From JAKJGV01 sp964617565 (GTDB taxonomy: Bacteria; Verrucomicrobiota; Kiritimatiellia; CAIQIC01; JAGNIJ01), in NCBI GenBank assembly GCA_964617565.1, contig CAZTYH010000068.1:1-17147 (forward strand): a stretch of 17,147 nucleotides of DNA. The letters run 5' to 3'. The notes beneath the pieces were generated by a model. It saw only the letters and a program-made list of their open reading frames with translations. It was not told the DNA's origin and did no database searches. Each line of letters opens with the position of its first letter. Position 1 is the stretch's first letter. Made by a program: the position numbers and the translations under genes. Positions 1-8,990 of the stretch are shown here, in pieces.

Positions 1-3000
1 GTGCCGTTCACCGCGTGGGCCAATACCCCCTGGATGACTGTGATTCCCACCAACGGGCATTGTTCAGGAACGGGAGGCGCGCTGATCGGGGTTGATTACG
101 ATGTGTCCGATCTGCCGGCCGGCGGGCATACGGGGATTCTAACCATCGCGTCCACGGAAGTCAGCAATCCACCGTTGGAAGTGGAGCTGGTGCTGAACAT
201 TTCCCAGCGCGAACGATGGTTGAAGCGCGAGCCCTCGAACATCGAAATCAATATGTCGCGTGGGTCCACCAATGTGATCCACCTTGGTGTCGAAGTGTGG
301 AACAACGCCTCGTTGAGCGGTGAGATGCGCTATTCGATCGCACCGCGCGATGAGCCTGAATGGCTGCTGGTGAGCCCGACCAACGGCATGAGCACGGGTG
401 AACGGAATTTACACGCCATCACGCTGACCAATCTGGCGGCTTTGCCGATGGGTTCTTACATGGGCATTCTGGATGTGGAGGACTTGGATACCGGCGAGCG
501 CGCGGATGTATATATAGACCTTCGTGTTTTGGGTGTGCCGGGCTCCGTGGAGCATGTGCCTGCGTCTTTTTTTCTTGTGGCAGAACAGGGAGTGAATCCG
601 TCTTCGCCGATCCTGATGTTAAGCAACCCGGGCGAAGAAGAAATCAATTACCAGGTCACGGCATCGGTGTCGTGGCTGCCGGAAGAGATAAAGCGGGCAC
701 ATCTTTGGGGTGGATCGAGTTCAAACATTTCGATTCCCATTAATTCCGCCGATCTTGCGCCGGGCGAACATAATACTGCGCTGATGCTGTATGTTCCGAT
801 CGGCTCGCAAACACCGCGCTTGATTCCGTTTAACTTGACCGTCACACCCGCGAACAGAGTGCCCCGTTACAGCCCCTTGATACTGGAAGATTCGCTTCTG
901 TCGGGAACAATGGTTACGCAGCGCATGGAAATCTGGAACGGTGGCACGGGAACGATGGCGTACTCCATCAGCAGCGCCGGTATTCCGTGGCTGGATATCA
1001 TGCCGACAAGCGGGGTCAGCCATGCGGGAGAAGTGAAAACACATGATGTGGTGTTCAGTACCGGCGGCGTTGCGCCCGGCACGAATCAGGCTGTCGTCAC
1101 GCTTGCCGCGACGGGCGCCACGCCGGACGAGATTATCATTGATGCCGTCATGCGGGTGCGCGCCGATCTGCGATGCGTTCCCTCTTTTATATCCGGCACG
1201 AGCGATATTGCGGGAATGACGCCGCCTGCAACGGTTTCCGTTTGGAGCGCAGGCAGTCCGGCCAGCTATGCGTTCACGCTTTCCAACATGCCGCCGTGGC
1301 TTTCGGCGAGTACGCTGTCGGGAACCATTGGCCCTACACCCACGAACATCACCTTCGAGTTCGATGCCGCAACGCTCGAACCCGGGGCCCATGGGGCGGT
1401 GGTTCATCTGGTTACCGGGCCGGCTCGGTTGGACATACCGGTGACGCTCAACGTGGTGTCGCGCACGGCACTTTTCGAAGAGCGTATTCTGTTCGATTCG
1501 GCTCGTTCCGGTGCAGGTCAGATTTGGACCATCAAACCGGACGGAAGCGGGTTAGTGCCGCTGCTGGATAGCACCAATGAGAATTGGGCCGCAGAACTGA
1601 GCCCGGACGGGCGTCGCATCACATATATGGAGCGCAGAGAGGGATCAGGCCTTTATCTTGTGCGTGAACTGATTTCAGGTGATGAGCAAGAGCATCCGTT
1701 GCATATGTATGTCCGATGGATGCCCGATAGCGGAGGTTTCATTGGTCGTGAGCGGATGAATGGGAGACATTTGGGCATGTACCGTCTGGGCGGGGAATCA
1801 ATGCGCCTCTATTCGGAGCCGGAGCGTTCATACATTAACACGTTCGGCATTAATGCCGAGACCAACCGAATCTACTACAACACCGGGTCAGATGCGTCGC
1901 ATGTCTATGATATGGCCGTGCGGGCGCTTATCAACTCGAATGGGACGTGGAGCCCTCAACTCTTTGCAGAACGCGACAAACTCAATCGCGACAGGTGGAT
2001 CATCCGGTCTAATCTCATTGAACCGGACACCTGTGACCGGAAGAATGGCAGACTGAGTCCCTCCGGCGGCATGCTGGTCTATTTTAAAACCGGCCCATCG
2101 AGGAGCGGGAGGCATCGAATTCATCTGTTCGACATCGAACGGAAACGGGAAACGCAACTCACCGGCTCGGAAGGCGACCACAATGAGGCGGATCCCGTCT
2201 TTTCTCCGGGAGGCGACTGCGTGCTGTTTCGTCGTTACTGGGATTATTCAAATGATTTGGTGATTATTAATCTGGCTACGCGCGAGGAGGAGATTGTTCT
2301 AAGGGAAGCAGAGCGCATGATTAATCTCTCCTGGGGCGGGCTGTTCCTTCCGTTCCCCGATGAGGCGCATCTGGATGTTGCGCCCCATGTGGTGACCAAT
2401 CGTTTCGCCGCACGCGCTTCCGGGGCGCCCACGAATATTATCCAGATCTGTAACAGCGGTTCGGGCTGGATGACGTTCTCTCTTGAGCATCGGACAGATT
2501 GGACGTGGTCTTCGGTCGCGGATGGTGTGAGTACCGGAGAGACGCACGCAGTGGAGGTTGGGGTTCACCCCGAAATGTTCTCAATGGGTGTTTTTACTGG
2601 CGAGGTGGTGGTCACGGCCGGAGCGCAGAATTCGCCTGTCAGCTTTTTCGTGGTGGCGGAGGCAATGCCAGCGCCACCCGAGGTGGCGGTAAACACGACC
2701 AATCTGCTGTGCGTGGTGCCGTTGGGCGGAACGGGTACGCAACGGGTGTGGGTATGGAACGCGGGTGACGAGCCGTTGAATTACACGGTTACCGTCAATC
2801 GGGCATGGATGTCGGTCAATCCGAATTTCGGCAGCAGCGATGGCGAAATGAACGCTGTGAATGTGACCTTCGAGGCGGGCGCATTTCCGCTGGGCACACA
2901 GACGGGACATGTAACGGTGGCTTCTCCAGAGTCCACGCAAACGGTGCAAGCCGTCATGGATGTGCGCACCGCGGTCGGCATACCTCCTGAGTTGAGCGTC

Positions 3001-6000
3001 AGTATCGGCGGGCTGACCAATCAAATCACGCGCCGGCGCAATGCGCCGGACCAATCCTTCGAGGTGTGGAACAGCGGCGGTGAACTGCTTGAATATACGG
3101 TTACCTCAAGCGTCCCTTGGCTCAGTGTAAGCCCGCCCGCCACGGACGAGACCCCCGGCGTCAGTCGCGGCGAACGGCTGGAGCATCTCGCGCGCTACAG
3201 CAGCGCCGACCTTGCGCCCGGCATACACAACGGCGCCCTGCATATTGAGAGCAATGGCGGTACGCAGATCGTGAATGTGGTCTTGACCGTTTTGCCTGCT
3301 GTGCTGCACACCGTCAAAATCGAATCCGTTTATGGAAACGGGCGGGTGGAGTTATCGCCCGACCTCGAGAAGTATGAGGATATGACGACGGTTCAGGTCA
3401 CGGCGATTCCCAGCAATATGAACAGTTTCGTTTCGTGGTCCGGCGACCTTGGCGGATCGGCCACGCAGCGTTCGGTGCTGGTGAATGGTCCGAAGACGAT
3501 CAACGCAAGTTTCAAGACCGATACGCATGTATGGGGGCAGGTCAAGAACAGTTCCAACAAGCAGGCTATAGCCAATGCGCAGGTCTCGATCGGATCGTCC
3601 TCCACGCTGACCGATGCGTCCGGCTACTACTATATTCGCTGCCCGGCGGGATGGGGAAATTTGTCCTTCAGCCAGTTGGGATTCCTGGGCCGCGTGGTGC
3701 GTGTGAATGCGGTGTCCGGCACAGGCACGCGCCAGGATGTTTCACTGGAGCCGCATATGGTGACCCGATTGCATGCCGCTCAGCGCCCGGGCACCCATCT
3801 GGTGGATATTACCTATAATCTATCCGGACCGCTCTTCGAGACCTACTCGGTTGCTCTGCAAGCATCATCCGATAACGGGAAAAACTGGAATGTCCCAATA
3901 TGCGAACGCAGCGGAGCTGCCGGCCTGGCCGTCCGCCCCGGCGACAATAAACGCATTGTGTGGAATGCGGGCGCCTGCTCGGCGGGACGCTATTGGCGCG
4001 ATGCGCGGGTTTCCCTGGTGATTGACGGCAAGCGGTATGCCTCGCCGCGGTTCACCTACGACGCGCGCGCCTTTGGAAGTTGGCGTGTGCGCGTCTGGGC
4101 GGATAAAAATGGAAACGGACGATTCGATCCCGGTGAGCACCTCCCCGAAGCCGATGTGTATTACGTACAGCGCCTTGCCGGAGCCCGCACCGATACGCAG
4201 GGCTTTCTGACCATCCCATACGCGGCCGTTTATGGCGCCCCGCTCTTTGCTCGAAAGATGATCCATACGGAGCCCGCGGTAAAAACGCATCATGAGTCGC
4301 TCGATAACACCAAGTTCAATATATGGTTGGATAGCGATCTTGGTGGACGCGATACCGACGATTGGGATGGTGTCTGGCGGAGCTACACACTGACCCATGC
4401 CGATATGGATGAGATCGGTCTTGGGCGGCCGGTGATGCTTCAACTTGCCCATTCCGTCTTTGAATGGAATCTACTCGTGGCGTCTCAAAGCTCCAGCACG
4501 GATCTTGCGTTGGATTTACGTGAGTGCACCCTTCAAGCTTCGGAGTTTCTTTACAGCGTTACGGACGGTCAGATGAAATTTGGCAAAGTTGCCATCAGCA
4601 ACAATGTGGCCACCAACAGCGCGCTTTGGCTAAACACGGATGTGCGCATATATGATAACAACACGCAATGGCCGCAGGCCGTTGCGGGCGGAATCAATGA
4701 AGGGAGCGACCGGCATGTTTATATGCCTCGTGTGTGGAGATGGACGGACGTCTCGGGCAACACGGTAACCAGCCATCCGACGGATGCGCAATATATCCGG
4801 ACGCTGGTCCATGAATTGGGACACTACGTGTTCGGCTTAAAGGACGAATACGAAGACGGGCAAAGCTGCGAAGGTGCCCGATTCAGACCCCGTCGTAATT
4901 CCAATCCGACTTTGTATCCCCGCGATTATGGATTGATGGATAACACACGCAACCCGCCATTCCGATTGTCGTCATATAGAGATTATCTCATCTCTTATCC
5001 CACAAATGTCTCGGCCAGGCATGTCAGCGAACAGTTGTGGTATATGAATCTGCGCGCCGGAACGGGAGGGTTTTTCCCCTGTTGGCAGTGGATCGAACAC
5101 ACCCTGGAAAAAACCTATTCCGGTTTTCCCATTGAGATCGTCGTCCCGCAATACGGCTTCTTCCAGAACGGGGCTTCCACCGTGGCCGATCGGCAGGGCC
5201 CGGAGCGGATCCCGCTCCCGTACCCGAGGGCCACGGTTCTTCTGCCCAGCTTCGCGGAAGGCGCGTCCATGGTGAAAACGGCGCAAGCGCATACCGATGG
5301 AGATTCGGAATACCGGTCCATTCTCACGCGGCTCAATGGCGCTCCTGTTGAGGAAGCGCATGTCGTGCTCACGCCGGCGGGTTCAAAGCTTTCGCGGCGG
5401 TTGGGCAAAACGTTCGGTGGCGGTCTGATGCCGCACGTTATTGCCAACGAGGGCGATGTGTTGACGGCCTATTACAATGGAATGAAAGCCGTTCACCGCG
5501 TGACGGCTCAAAACGCCAACGACGAACCCATCGTCATGGACTTCACTTCCACCCGGCGCATGGCTTCCGATTTCGGCACGCATGATGTCTGGCCCATTGA
5601 GCCGGACTCCATGGGCATTCTCGTTGAAGGTCTGCCTTCGTACACAGGCGACTGGGCCATCAGCCTGCAAAGCGCGAAGTCGTGGTCGGCCTTGCCGCGC
5701 GTCACCGTCTCGCCGCAGTTCGAAGAACCGGTTCTGTATGAGCTGGCATCTGCCGGAGGATTGGTCGCCACAGGTTTGGTGCACTTGGGTTTGGACAATT
5801 CAGGATTGGTGGAAATAGAAATCGATCTTCAGGAAGGCGGCACATTCCACACGTTGGATTCCTATGCGCTGCACCTGGTAACGACCGGCGGGCCGGATGA
5901 GTACAATTCGAGCGATGGACGGGCGCTGCTGGCATTTGTGGATGGGCTGGCTATGAATCCCGCCGCTTTGCTGATGTATCAAATGCAGGGCCCCATCCTG

Positions 6001-7176
6001 CCCGCCACCGGACTGGCGCATTCCAATCAGATCGGGCCCGCCGTGGGCCTGCACGTTTCGCCGCCGGGAGCCTTCCCGGCGGATGGACGTCGCGCGTCGC
6101 TCCGGCTGATTTACAGCGGTGAAGACCTGACCGGATTGGATGAAACCTCTATCACGCTTTACTGGTGGAACGGAACGGGATGGGCCGAAACGCCATCCGA
6201 TCAATCCATCGAAAGAGGTACTGTTGCGGCTCTGGTGACGAACATGGGCACCTATGTGCTCATGGCTGGTTCCGCGGCCGAAAAGAACCCGCCCTCCGCC
6301 ATTGACGATCTCGCGGCCCGCACCGGCGAGCGCCACGGGTACGTGGATCTGACATGGACTGCGCCCGGAAATGATGGCACCAATGGCGCAGCGCTTGCCT
6401 ATGCCTTGTGTTATGCCGAGGGCGAAATCCTCGACGAAACCGACTGGGCGAATGCCGATAGCCTCAGGCTCTCCATCGTGCCCGCGCCATATGGAACTCC
6501 GGAGCAAGCCTCTGTACAGCTTCCGATCCCCGGCACTCTCTATCACTTCGCCCTGCGCGCCCGCGACGAAGCCGGACAGCTTGGCGAACTCTCCAATCCC
6601 ACCGCCGCGCGCGCCGCCATCAACGATGTTGACGGCTCCGGCGTCTGCGCCATGTGGTTCGCCTCCATCAATGCCGGACGCGACATTCCCATGGGTCTTG
6701 ATGACGATGTGGACGGCGACGGCCTCACCACGCGCGACGAGTTTTTCCTCCGCACCGACCCCAATAGCTGGGACGCAGACGGCGACGGCATGTCCGACGG
6801 TTACGAAGCCCGGCATGGGCTCAATCCGCTTGATCCAGATGACGCCGANNNNNNNNNNNNNNNNNNNNNNNNNNNNNNNNNNNNNNNNNNNNNNNNNNNN
6901 NNNNNNNNNNNNNNNNNNNNNNNNNNNNNNNNNNNNNNNNNNNNNNNNACATCCTATTTACGCATCGGGAATACTGAAGCGGATGGCGGATTCATACGTG
7001 TGTATCTGGATGCTTCGCCCGCGCGCCTGTTCCATCTCAGGGGAACCACCAATCTTATGGGCGGGCAGTGGAAAACCGTGGACGGTCCGCATTATGGACA
7101 GGGCATGAACACGCTTTTCGAGTTTTCGGCGACCAATCGCGTGGAGTACTTCAAAATCAAGCCCGAAGTGCCATAA
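1..7176 (+). CDS. Giant modular secreted zinc metallopeptidase-like protein (5' partial, contains assembly gap)
   Basis: The frame is open from base 1, mid-way through a beta repeat and without a signal peptide or RBS, so the real start lies upstream. Residue numbers count from base 1. BACON-like repeats, recognised by the recurring 'PWL.v.P..G' and 'lapG.htg.l.i' pattern, lie at about 1-67, 69-178, 179-283, 284-390 and 391-487. A PD40/TolB-like propeller follows at about 493-780 (LSPDG at 533-537). Three more repeats cover 786-1100. Next come an InlB-B-like repeat (1101-1172), a carboxypeptidase-regulatory-like domain (1176-1250) and an Ig-like module (about 1258-1345). A possible calcium loop DKNGNGRFDPGE lies at 1368-1379. 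The peptidase domain (about 1490-1700) carries HELGH at 1604-1608, followed by D1615-E1616-Y1617, and a candidate Met-turn at M1646. FN3 (about 2098-2200) and TSP3-like aspartate-rich loops (2234-2282) precede the gap. The C-terminal module resembles those of Kiritimatiellota. No PEP-CTERM or LPXTG anchor is seen. Peptidase activity is predicted from the motif; the substrate is unknown. Confidence 0.85.
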   Translation: MPFTAWANTPWMTVIPTNGHCSGTGGALIGVDYDVSDLPAGGHTGILTIASTEVSNPPLEVELVLNISQRERWLKREPSNIEINMSRGSTNVIHLGVEVWNNASLSGEMRYSIAPRDEPEWLLVSPTNGMSTGERNLHAITLTNLAALPMGSYMGILDVEDLDTGERADVYIDLRVLGVPGSVEHVPASFFLVAEQGVNPSSPILMLSNPGEEEINYQVTASVSWLPEEIKRAHLWGGSSSNISIPINSADLAPGEHNTALMLYVPIGSQTPRLIPFNLTVTPANRVPRYSPLILEDSLLSGTMVTQRMEIWNGGTGTMAYSISSAGIPWLDIMPTSGVSHAGEVKTHDVVFSTGGVAPGTNQAVVTLAATGATPDEIIIDAVMRVRADLRCVPSFISGTSDIAGMTPPATVSVWSAGSPASYAFTLSNMPPWLSASTLSGTIGPTPTNITFEFDAATLEPGAHGAVVHLVTGPARLDIPVTLNVVSRTALFEERILFDSARSGAGQIWTIKPDGSGLVPLLDSTNENWAAELSPDGRRITYMERREGSGLYLVRELISGDEQEHPLHMYVRWMPDSGGFIGRERMNGRHLGMYRLGGESMRLYSEPERSYINTFGINAETNRIYYNTGSDASHVYDMAVRALINSNGTWSPQLFAERDKLNRDRWIIRSNLIEPDTCDRKNGRLSPSGGMLVYFKTGPSRSGRHRIHLFDIERKRETQLTGSEGDHNEADPVFSPGGDCVLFRRYWDYSNDLVIINLATREEEIVLREAERMINLSWGGLFLPFPDEAHLDVAPHVVTNRFAARASGAPTNIIQICNSGSGWMTFSLEHRTDWTWSSVADGVSTGETHAVEVGVHPEMFSMGVFTGEVVVTAGAQNSPVSFFVVAEAMPAPPEVAVNTTNLLCVVPLGGTGTQRVWVWNAGDEPLNYTVTVNRAWMSVNPNFGSSDGEMNAVNVTFEAGAFPLGTQTGHVTVASPESTQTVQAVMDVRTAVGIPPELSVSIGGLTNQITRRRNAPDQSFEVWNSGGELLEYTVTSSVPWLSVSPPATDETPGVSRGERLEHLARYSSADLAPGIHNGALHIESNGGTQIVNVVLTVLPAVLHTVKIESVYGNGRVELSPDLEKYEDMTTVQVTAIPSNMNSFVSWSGDLGGSATQRSVLVNGPKTINASFKTDTHVWGQVKNSSNKQAIANAQVSIGSSSTLTDASGYYYIRCPAGWGNLSFSQLGFLGRVVRVNAVSGTGTRQDVSLEPHMVTRLHAAQRPGTHLVDITYNLSGPLFETYSVALQASSDNGKNWNVPICERSGAAGLAVRPGDNKRIVWNAGACSAGRYWRDARVSLVIDGKRYASPRFTYDARAFGSWRVRVWADKNGNGRFDPGEHLPEADVYYVQRLAGARTDTQGFLTIPYAAVYGAPLFARKMIHTEPAVKTHHESLDNTKFNIWLDSDLGGRDTDDWDGVWRSYTLTHADMDEIGLGRPVMLQLAHSVFEWNLLVASQSSSTDLALDLRECTLQASEFLYSVTDGQMKFGKVAISNNVATNSALWLNTDVRIYDNNTQWPQAVAGGINEGSDRHVYMPRVWRWTDVSGNTVTSHPTDAQYIRTLVHELGHYVFGLKDEYEDGQSCEGARFRPRRNSNPTLYPRDYGLMDNTRNPPFRLSSYRDYLISYPTNVSARHVSEQLWYMNLRAGTGGFFPCWQWIEHTLEKTYSGFPIEIVVPQYGFFQNGASTVADRQGPERIPLPYPRATVLLPSFAEGASMVKTAQAHTDGDSEYRSILTRLNGAPVEEAHVVLTPAGSKLSRRLGKTFGGGLMPHVIANEGDVLTAYYNGMKAVHRVTAQNANDEPIVMDFTSTRRMASDFGTHDVWPIEPDSMGILVEGLPSYTGDWAISLQSAKSWSALPRVTVSPQFEEPVLYELASAGGLVATGLVHLGLDNSGLVEIEIDLQEGGTFHTLDSYALHLVTTGGPDEYNSSDGRALLAFVDGLAMNPAALLMYQMQGPILPATGLAHSNQIGPAVGLHVSPPGAFPADGRRASLRLIYSGEDLTGLDETSITLYWWNGTGWAETPSDQSIERGTVAALVTNMGTYVLMAGSAAEKNPPSAIDDLAARTGERHGYVDLTWTAPGNDGTNGAALAYALCYAEGEILDETDWANADSLRLSIVPAPYGTPEQASVQLPIPGTLYHFALRARDEAGQLGELSNPTAARAAINDVDGSGVCAMWFASINAGRDIPMGLDDDVDGDGLTTRDEFFLRTDPNSWDADGDGMSDGYEARHGLNPLDPDDAXXXXXXXXXXXXXXXXXXXXXXXXXXXXXXXXXXTSYLRIGNTEADGGFIRVYLDASPARLFHLRGTTNLMGGQWKTVDGPHYGQGMNTLFEFSATNRVEYFKIKPEVP
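4501..5100 (+). other. CLCA/M87-like zinc-metallopeptidase core within the giant protein
   Basis: The catalytic motif HELGHYVFGLKDEY (residues 1604-1617, bases 4810-4851) fits HExxHxxxGxxDEY exactly. That is the arrangement known from the N-terminal metalloprotease domain of CLCA proteins (family M87), and M64 peptidases have a similar HExxH...DEY. H1604 and H1608 would bind zinc, E1605 would be the general base, and D1615 is the likely third ligand. The preceding segment, 'TLQASEFLYSVTDGQMKFGK' and onward, resembles the CLCA stretch in which a helix is followed by a strand. 'YGLMDNT' (1643-1649), 38 residues after the second histidine, could supply the Met-turn. These assignments come from motif reading only. 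Confidence 0.7.
6849..6948. other. Assembly gap of 100 N
   Basis: Exactly 100 N fall between the TSP3-like aspartate-rich loops and the C-terminal module of the giant protein. A round 100 usually marks a scaffold join of unknown length. The reading frame before and after is the same when 100 is counted, but that does not prove the length. Further aspartate-rich repeats, which are hard to assemble, could be hidden here. Confidence 0.97.
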
Positions 7177-7202
7177 GAGCAGCAAACGCGCCTTAAAGAA
7201 AC

Positions 7203-7219
7203 GGGGGAAGCATTCCCCC
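7203..7219 (+). terminator. Short G/C hairpin after the giant protein gene (possible terminator)
   Basis: A perfect 7-bp stem (7203-7209 with 7213-7219) with a 3-nt loop GCA lies 27 nt after the stop codon. More C residues follow, not a T tract, so it is not a canonical intrinsic terminator. It may still act as a 3'-end stabiliser or a weak terminator between the secreted-protein gene and prfC. Confidence 0.35.
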
Positions 7220-7226
7220 CCCGGGC

Positions 7227-7250
7227 AACTTCACTCTGGTGAAAGAAGTT
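7227..7250 (+). promoter_or_regulatory. Inverted repeat in the prfC leader
   Basis: AACTTC (7227-7232) is the reverse complement of GAAGTT (7245-7250). An alternative inner stem, TTCAC/GTGAA (7230-7234 with 7239-7243, loop TCTG), uses some of the same bases, so the two structures compete in part. The element lies about 50 nt before the prfC start and could be an operator or a leader structure. No known motif is recognised. Confidence 0.25.
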
Positions 7251-7291
7251 GATCCCGCTGCTGAAGTATGCTTAAACCGCGCCTCTCACTT

Positions 7292-7295
7292 GGAG
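7292..7295 (+). promoter_or_regulatory. Ribosome binding site supporting the TTG start of prfC
   Basis: GGAG lies 7 nt before the TTG at 7303. This good spacing supports the rare TTG start, and the conserved RF3 N-terminus begins within ten codons of it. Confidence 0.65.
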
Positions 7296-7302
7296 TACAG
7301 GA

Positions 7303-8916
7303 TTGAGCATTCATCGCGAAATTCAGAAGCGGCGGACGTTTGCGATCATTTCGCATCCGGACGCGGGCAAGACGACGTTGACGGAGAAATTCCTGTTGTA
7401 CGGCGGCGCCGTTCAACTGGCGGGTTCCGTGACGTCGCGCAAGAATCAGCGGGCCTCGACATCGGATTGGATGGAGCTGGAACGCAAGCGCGGCATCTCC
7501 GTCAGTTCCACGGTGCTGCAATTCGATTATTCCCATTACAAGGTGAACCTGCTCGACACGCCGGGTCACAAGGATTTTTCGGAAGATACATACCGCGTGC
7601 TTACGGCTGTGGATTCAGCGGTGATGGTGATTGATGCGGCAAAAGGCATCGAGAGCCAGACCCGCAAGCTGTTCGAGGTCTGCCGTAACCGGGGCATTCC
7701 GATTTTCGCATTCATGAACAAGCTGGACCGGCCTACGCTCGAGCCGCTCGCTTTGCTGGACGAACTGGAGCGCGTGCTCCAGGTTCATGTCTATCCCGTC
7801 AACTGGCCGCTGGGCACCGGGTTCGACTTCAAGGGTGTTTTCGATCGGCGCGCGAACGCGGTGCATCTGTTCGAGCGCACGGTCGGGGGTGCCTACAAGG
7901 CGCCGGTTTCAATCGGCAGCATTTCCGATGACCTGGTCAAAGAAAAGCTGGATGAGGCTGCCTACGCGAAGGTGGTCGAAGAACTTCATATCCTCGATGC
8001 GATGGGCGGCGAGTTCGATCCGAAAGCGATTCTGTCGGGCGATACGATCCCCGTGTTTTTCGGTAGCGCGCTGAACAACTTCGGTGTCCAGTTGATGCTG
8101 GATGCGTTCCTCGAATTTGCCGCGCCGCCGGCGCCAAGGACGAGCGGCGCGCAGGTGATTCCGACCGACCATTCCGCGTTCTCCGGCTTCATCTTCAAAA
8201 TCCAGGCGAACATGGATCCGAATCACAGGGACCGCATCGCGTTTGTGCGCATCTGTTCCGGCAAGTTCGAGCGCGAGATGGCGGTGGCGCACAGTCGTAC
8301 CGGAAAGAAGGTCAAGCTTTCGAGTTCGCACAAGCTGTTCGGCCGCGAGCGGGAAACCGTGGACGAGGCGTATCCCGGCGACATCATCGGCATCGTCGGT
8401 CATTCGGAATTCGGGGTGGGGGATACGCTGACGGAGGATGAGGCAATCCGGTACGACGAGATTCCGCATTTCACGCCCGAGTGTTTCATCTACCTGCGCA
8501 ATCCGAACCCTTACAAGTCGAAGCGATTCCGCGAGGGGTTGGATCAGCTTTTGCAGGAAGGCGTGGTGCAGGAGTTGCTTGTGGACTCAATCAGTCACAA
8601 CACGCGCTTGCTGGCGGCGGTCGGGCCGCTTCAGTTCGACGTTGTACGCTACCGCTTGGAGACTGAGTACGGCGCGGAAACGATTGCCGAGCCTACGCCC
8701 TGGGTGCTGCTGCGATGGGTGTCGCCGCTGGTTCAAGAGGAGCGTTTAGCGGCGATGATCCTGCCTTCCGGCAGTCGGGAGGTGCGAACCCGCGATGGGC
8801 AGCATGCGGTGCTTTTTCCCGCGGAGTGGGCGTTGAAACACTTTGCCGAGAATAATCCGGGGCTCGAGCTATCCAGTCAACCCTATCGCTCGCCACAGGG
8901 GGCCGCGCTTGTCTGA
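7303..8916 (+). CDS. prfC: Peptide chain release factor 3 (RF3)
   Basis: RF3 is a cytoplasmic translational GTPase that removes RF1/RF2 from the ribosome after peptide release. The 537-aa product is close to the 529 aa of the E. coli protein and is collinear with it. The G1 P-loop SHPDAGKTT is at residues 17-25. The RF3-typical SDWMELERKRGIS (switch I/G2) is at 54-66, DTPGH (G3) at 85-89 and NKLD (G4) at 139-142. 'FKIQANMDPNHRDR' and 'VGPLQFDVV' in the later domains separate RF3 from EF-G and other GTPases. The start is TTG with GGAG 7 nt upstream. The gene stands alone between a secreted-protein gene and a polysaccharide cluster and is probably functionally unrelated to both. Confidence 0.97.
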   Translation: MSIHREIQKRRTFAIISHPDAGKTTLTEKFLLYGGAVQLAGSVTSRKNQRASTSDWMELERKRGISVSSTVLQFDYSHYKVNLLDTPGHKDFSEDTYRVLTAVDSAVMVIDAAKGIESQTRKLFEVCRNRGIPIFAFMNKLDRPTLEPLALLDELERVLQVHVYPVNWPLGTGFDFKGVFDRRANAVHLFERTVGGAYKAPVSIGSISDDLVKEKLDEAAYAKVVEELHILDAMGGEFDPKAILSGDTIPVFFGSALNNFGVQLMLDAFLEFAAPPAPRTSGAQVIPTDHSAFSGFIFKIQANMDPNHRDRIAFVRICSGKFEREMAVAHSRTGKKVKLSSSHKLFGRERETVDEAYPGDIIGIVGHSEFGVGDTLTEDEAIRYDEIPHFTPECFIYLRNPNPYKSKRFREGLDQLLQEGVVQELLVDSISHNTRLLAAVGPLQFDVVRYRLETEYGAETIAEPTPWVLLRWVSPLVQEERLAAMILPSGSREVRTRDGQHAVLFPAEWALKHFAENNPGLELSSQPYRSPQGAALV

Positions 8917-8923
8917 TTCGTTG

Positions 8924-8942
8924 CAGGGCACGGCACTGCCTG
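8924..8942 (+). terminator. Weak hairpin after prfC
   Basis: CAGGGCA (8924-8930) and TGCCTG (8937-8942) can form a 6-bp stem with one bulged G and a 6-nt loop, 8 nt after the prfC stop codon. There is no T tract, so termination here is uncertain. Confidence 0.25.
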
Positions 8943-8961
8943 ATTCGCAGCGTCGTTTAGG

Positions 8962-8990
8962 TTGAAGTATCGGCGTTCCTTTAGTATCAA
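8962..8990 (+). promoter_or_regulatory. Candidate sigma-70-type promoter for the polysaccharide cluster
   Basis: TTGAAG (8962-8967) and TATCAA (8985-8990) are separated by 17 nt. Each hexamer matches the consensus at 4 of 6 positions. The pair sits in the 124-nt space between prfC and the Wzz-like gene, about 50 nt before its ATG, where a cluster promoter would be expected. Such matches also occur by chance. Confidence 0.3.

Noticed and set aside
1..3. GTG at base 1 as the true start of the giant protein
   Set aside because: There is no RBS or signal peptide, and the sequence begins inside a BACON-like repeat, so the gene is cut by the window edge.
721..1407. Open frame of 228 codons on the - strand
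   Set aside because: It is antisense to the BACON-like repeats, very rich in Arg, His and Gly, and lacks any family signature, so it is a shadow frame.
5800..6816. Long open frame on the - strand (338 codons)
   Set aside because: It lies wholly antisense to the giant protein, whose domains are clear there. Its translation has no recognisable domain, and the length is explained by the GC-rich codon pattern of the + strand.
6371..7108. Open frame of 245 codons on the + strand in another frame
   Set aside because: It overlaps the FN3 and TSP3 parts of the giant protein, is proline- and serine-rich without motifs, and crosses the N gap.
7909..8469. Open frame of 186 codons opposite prfC
   Set aside because: prfC is unmistakable on the other strand; this translation is low in hydrophobic patterning and matches nothing known to me.
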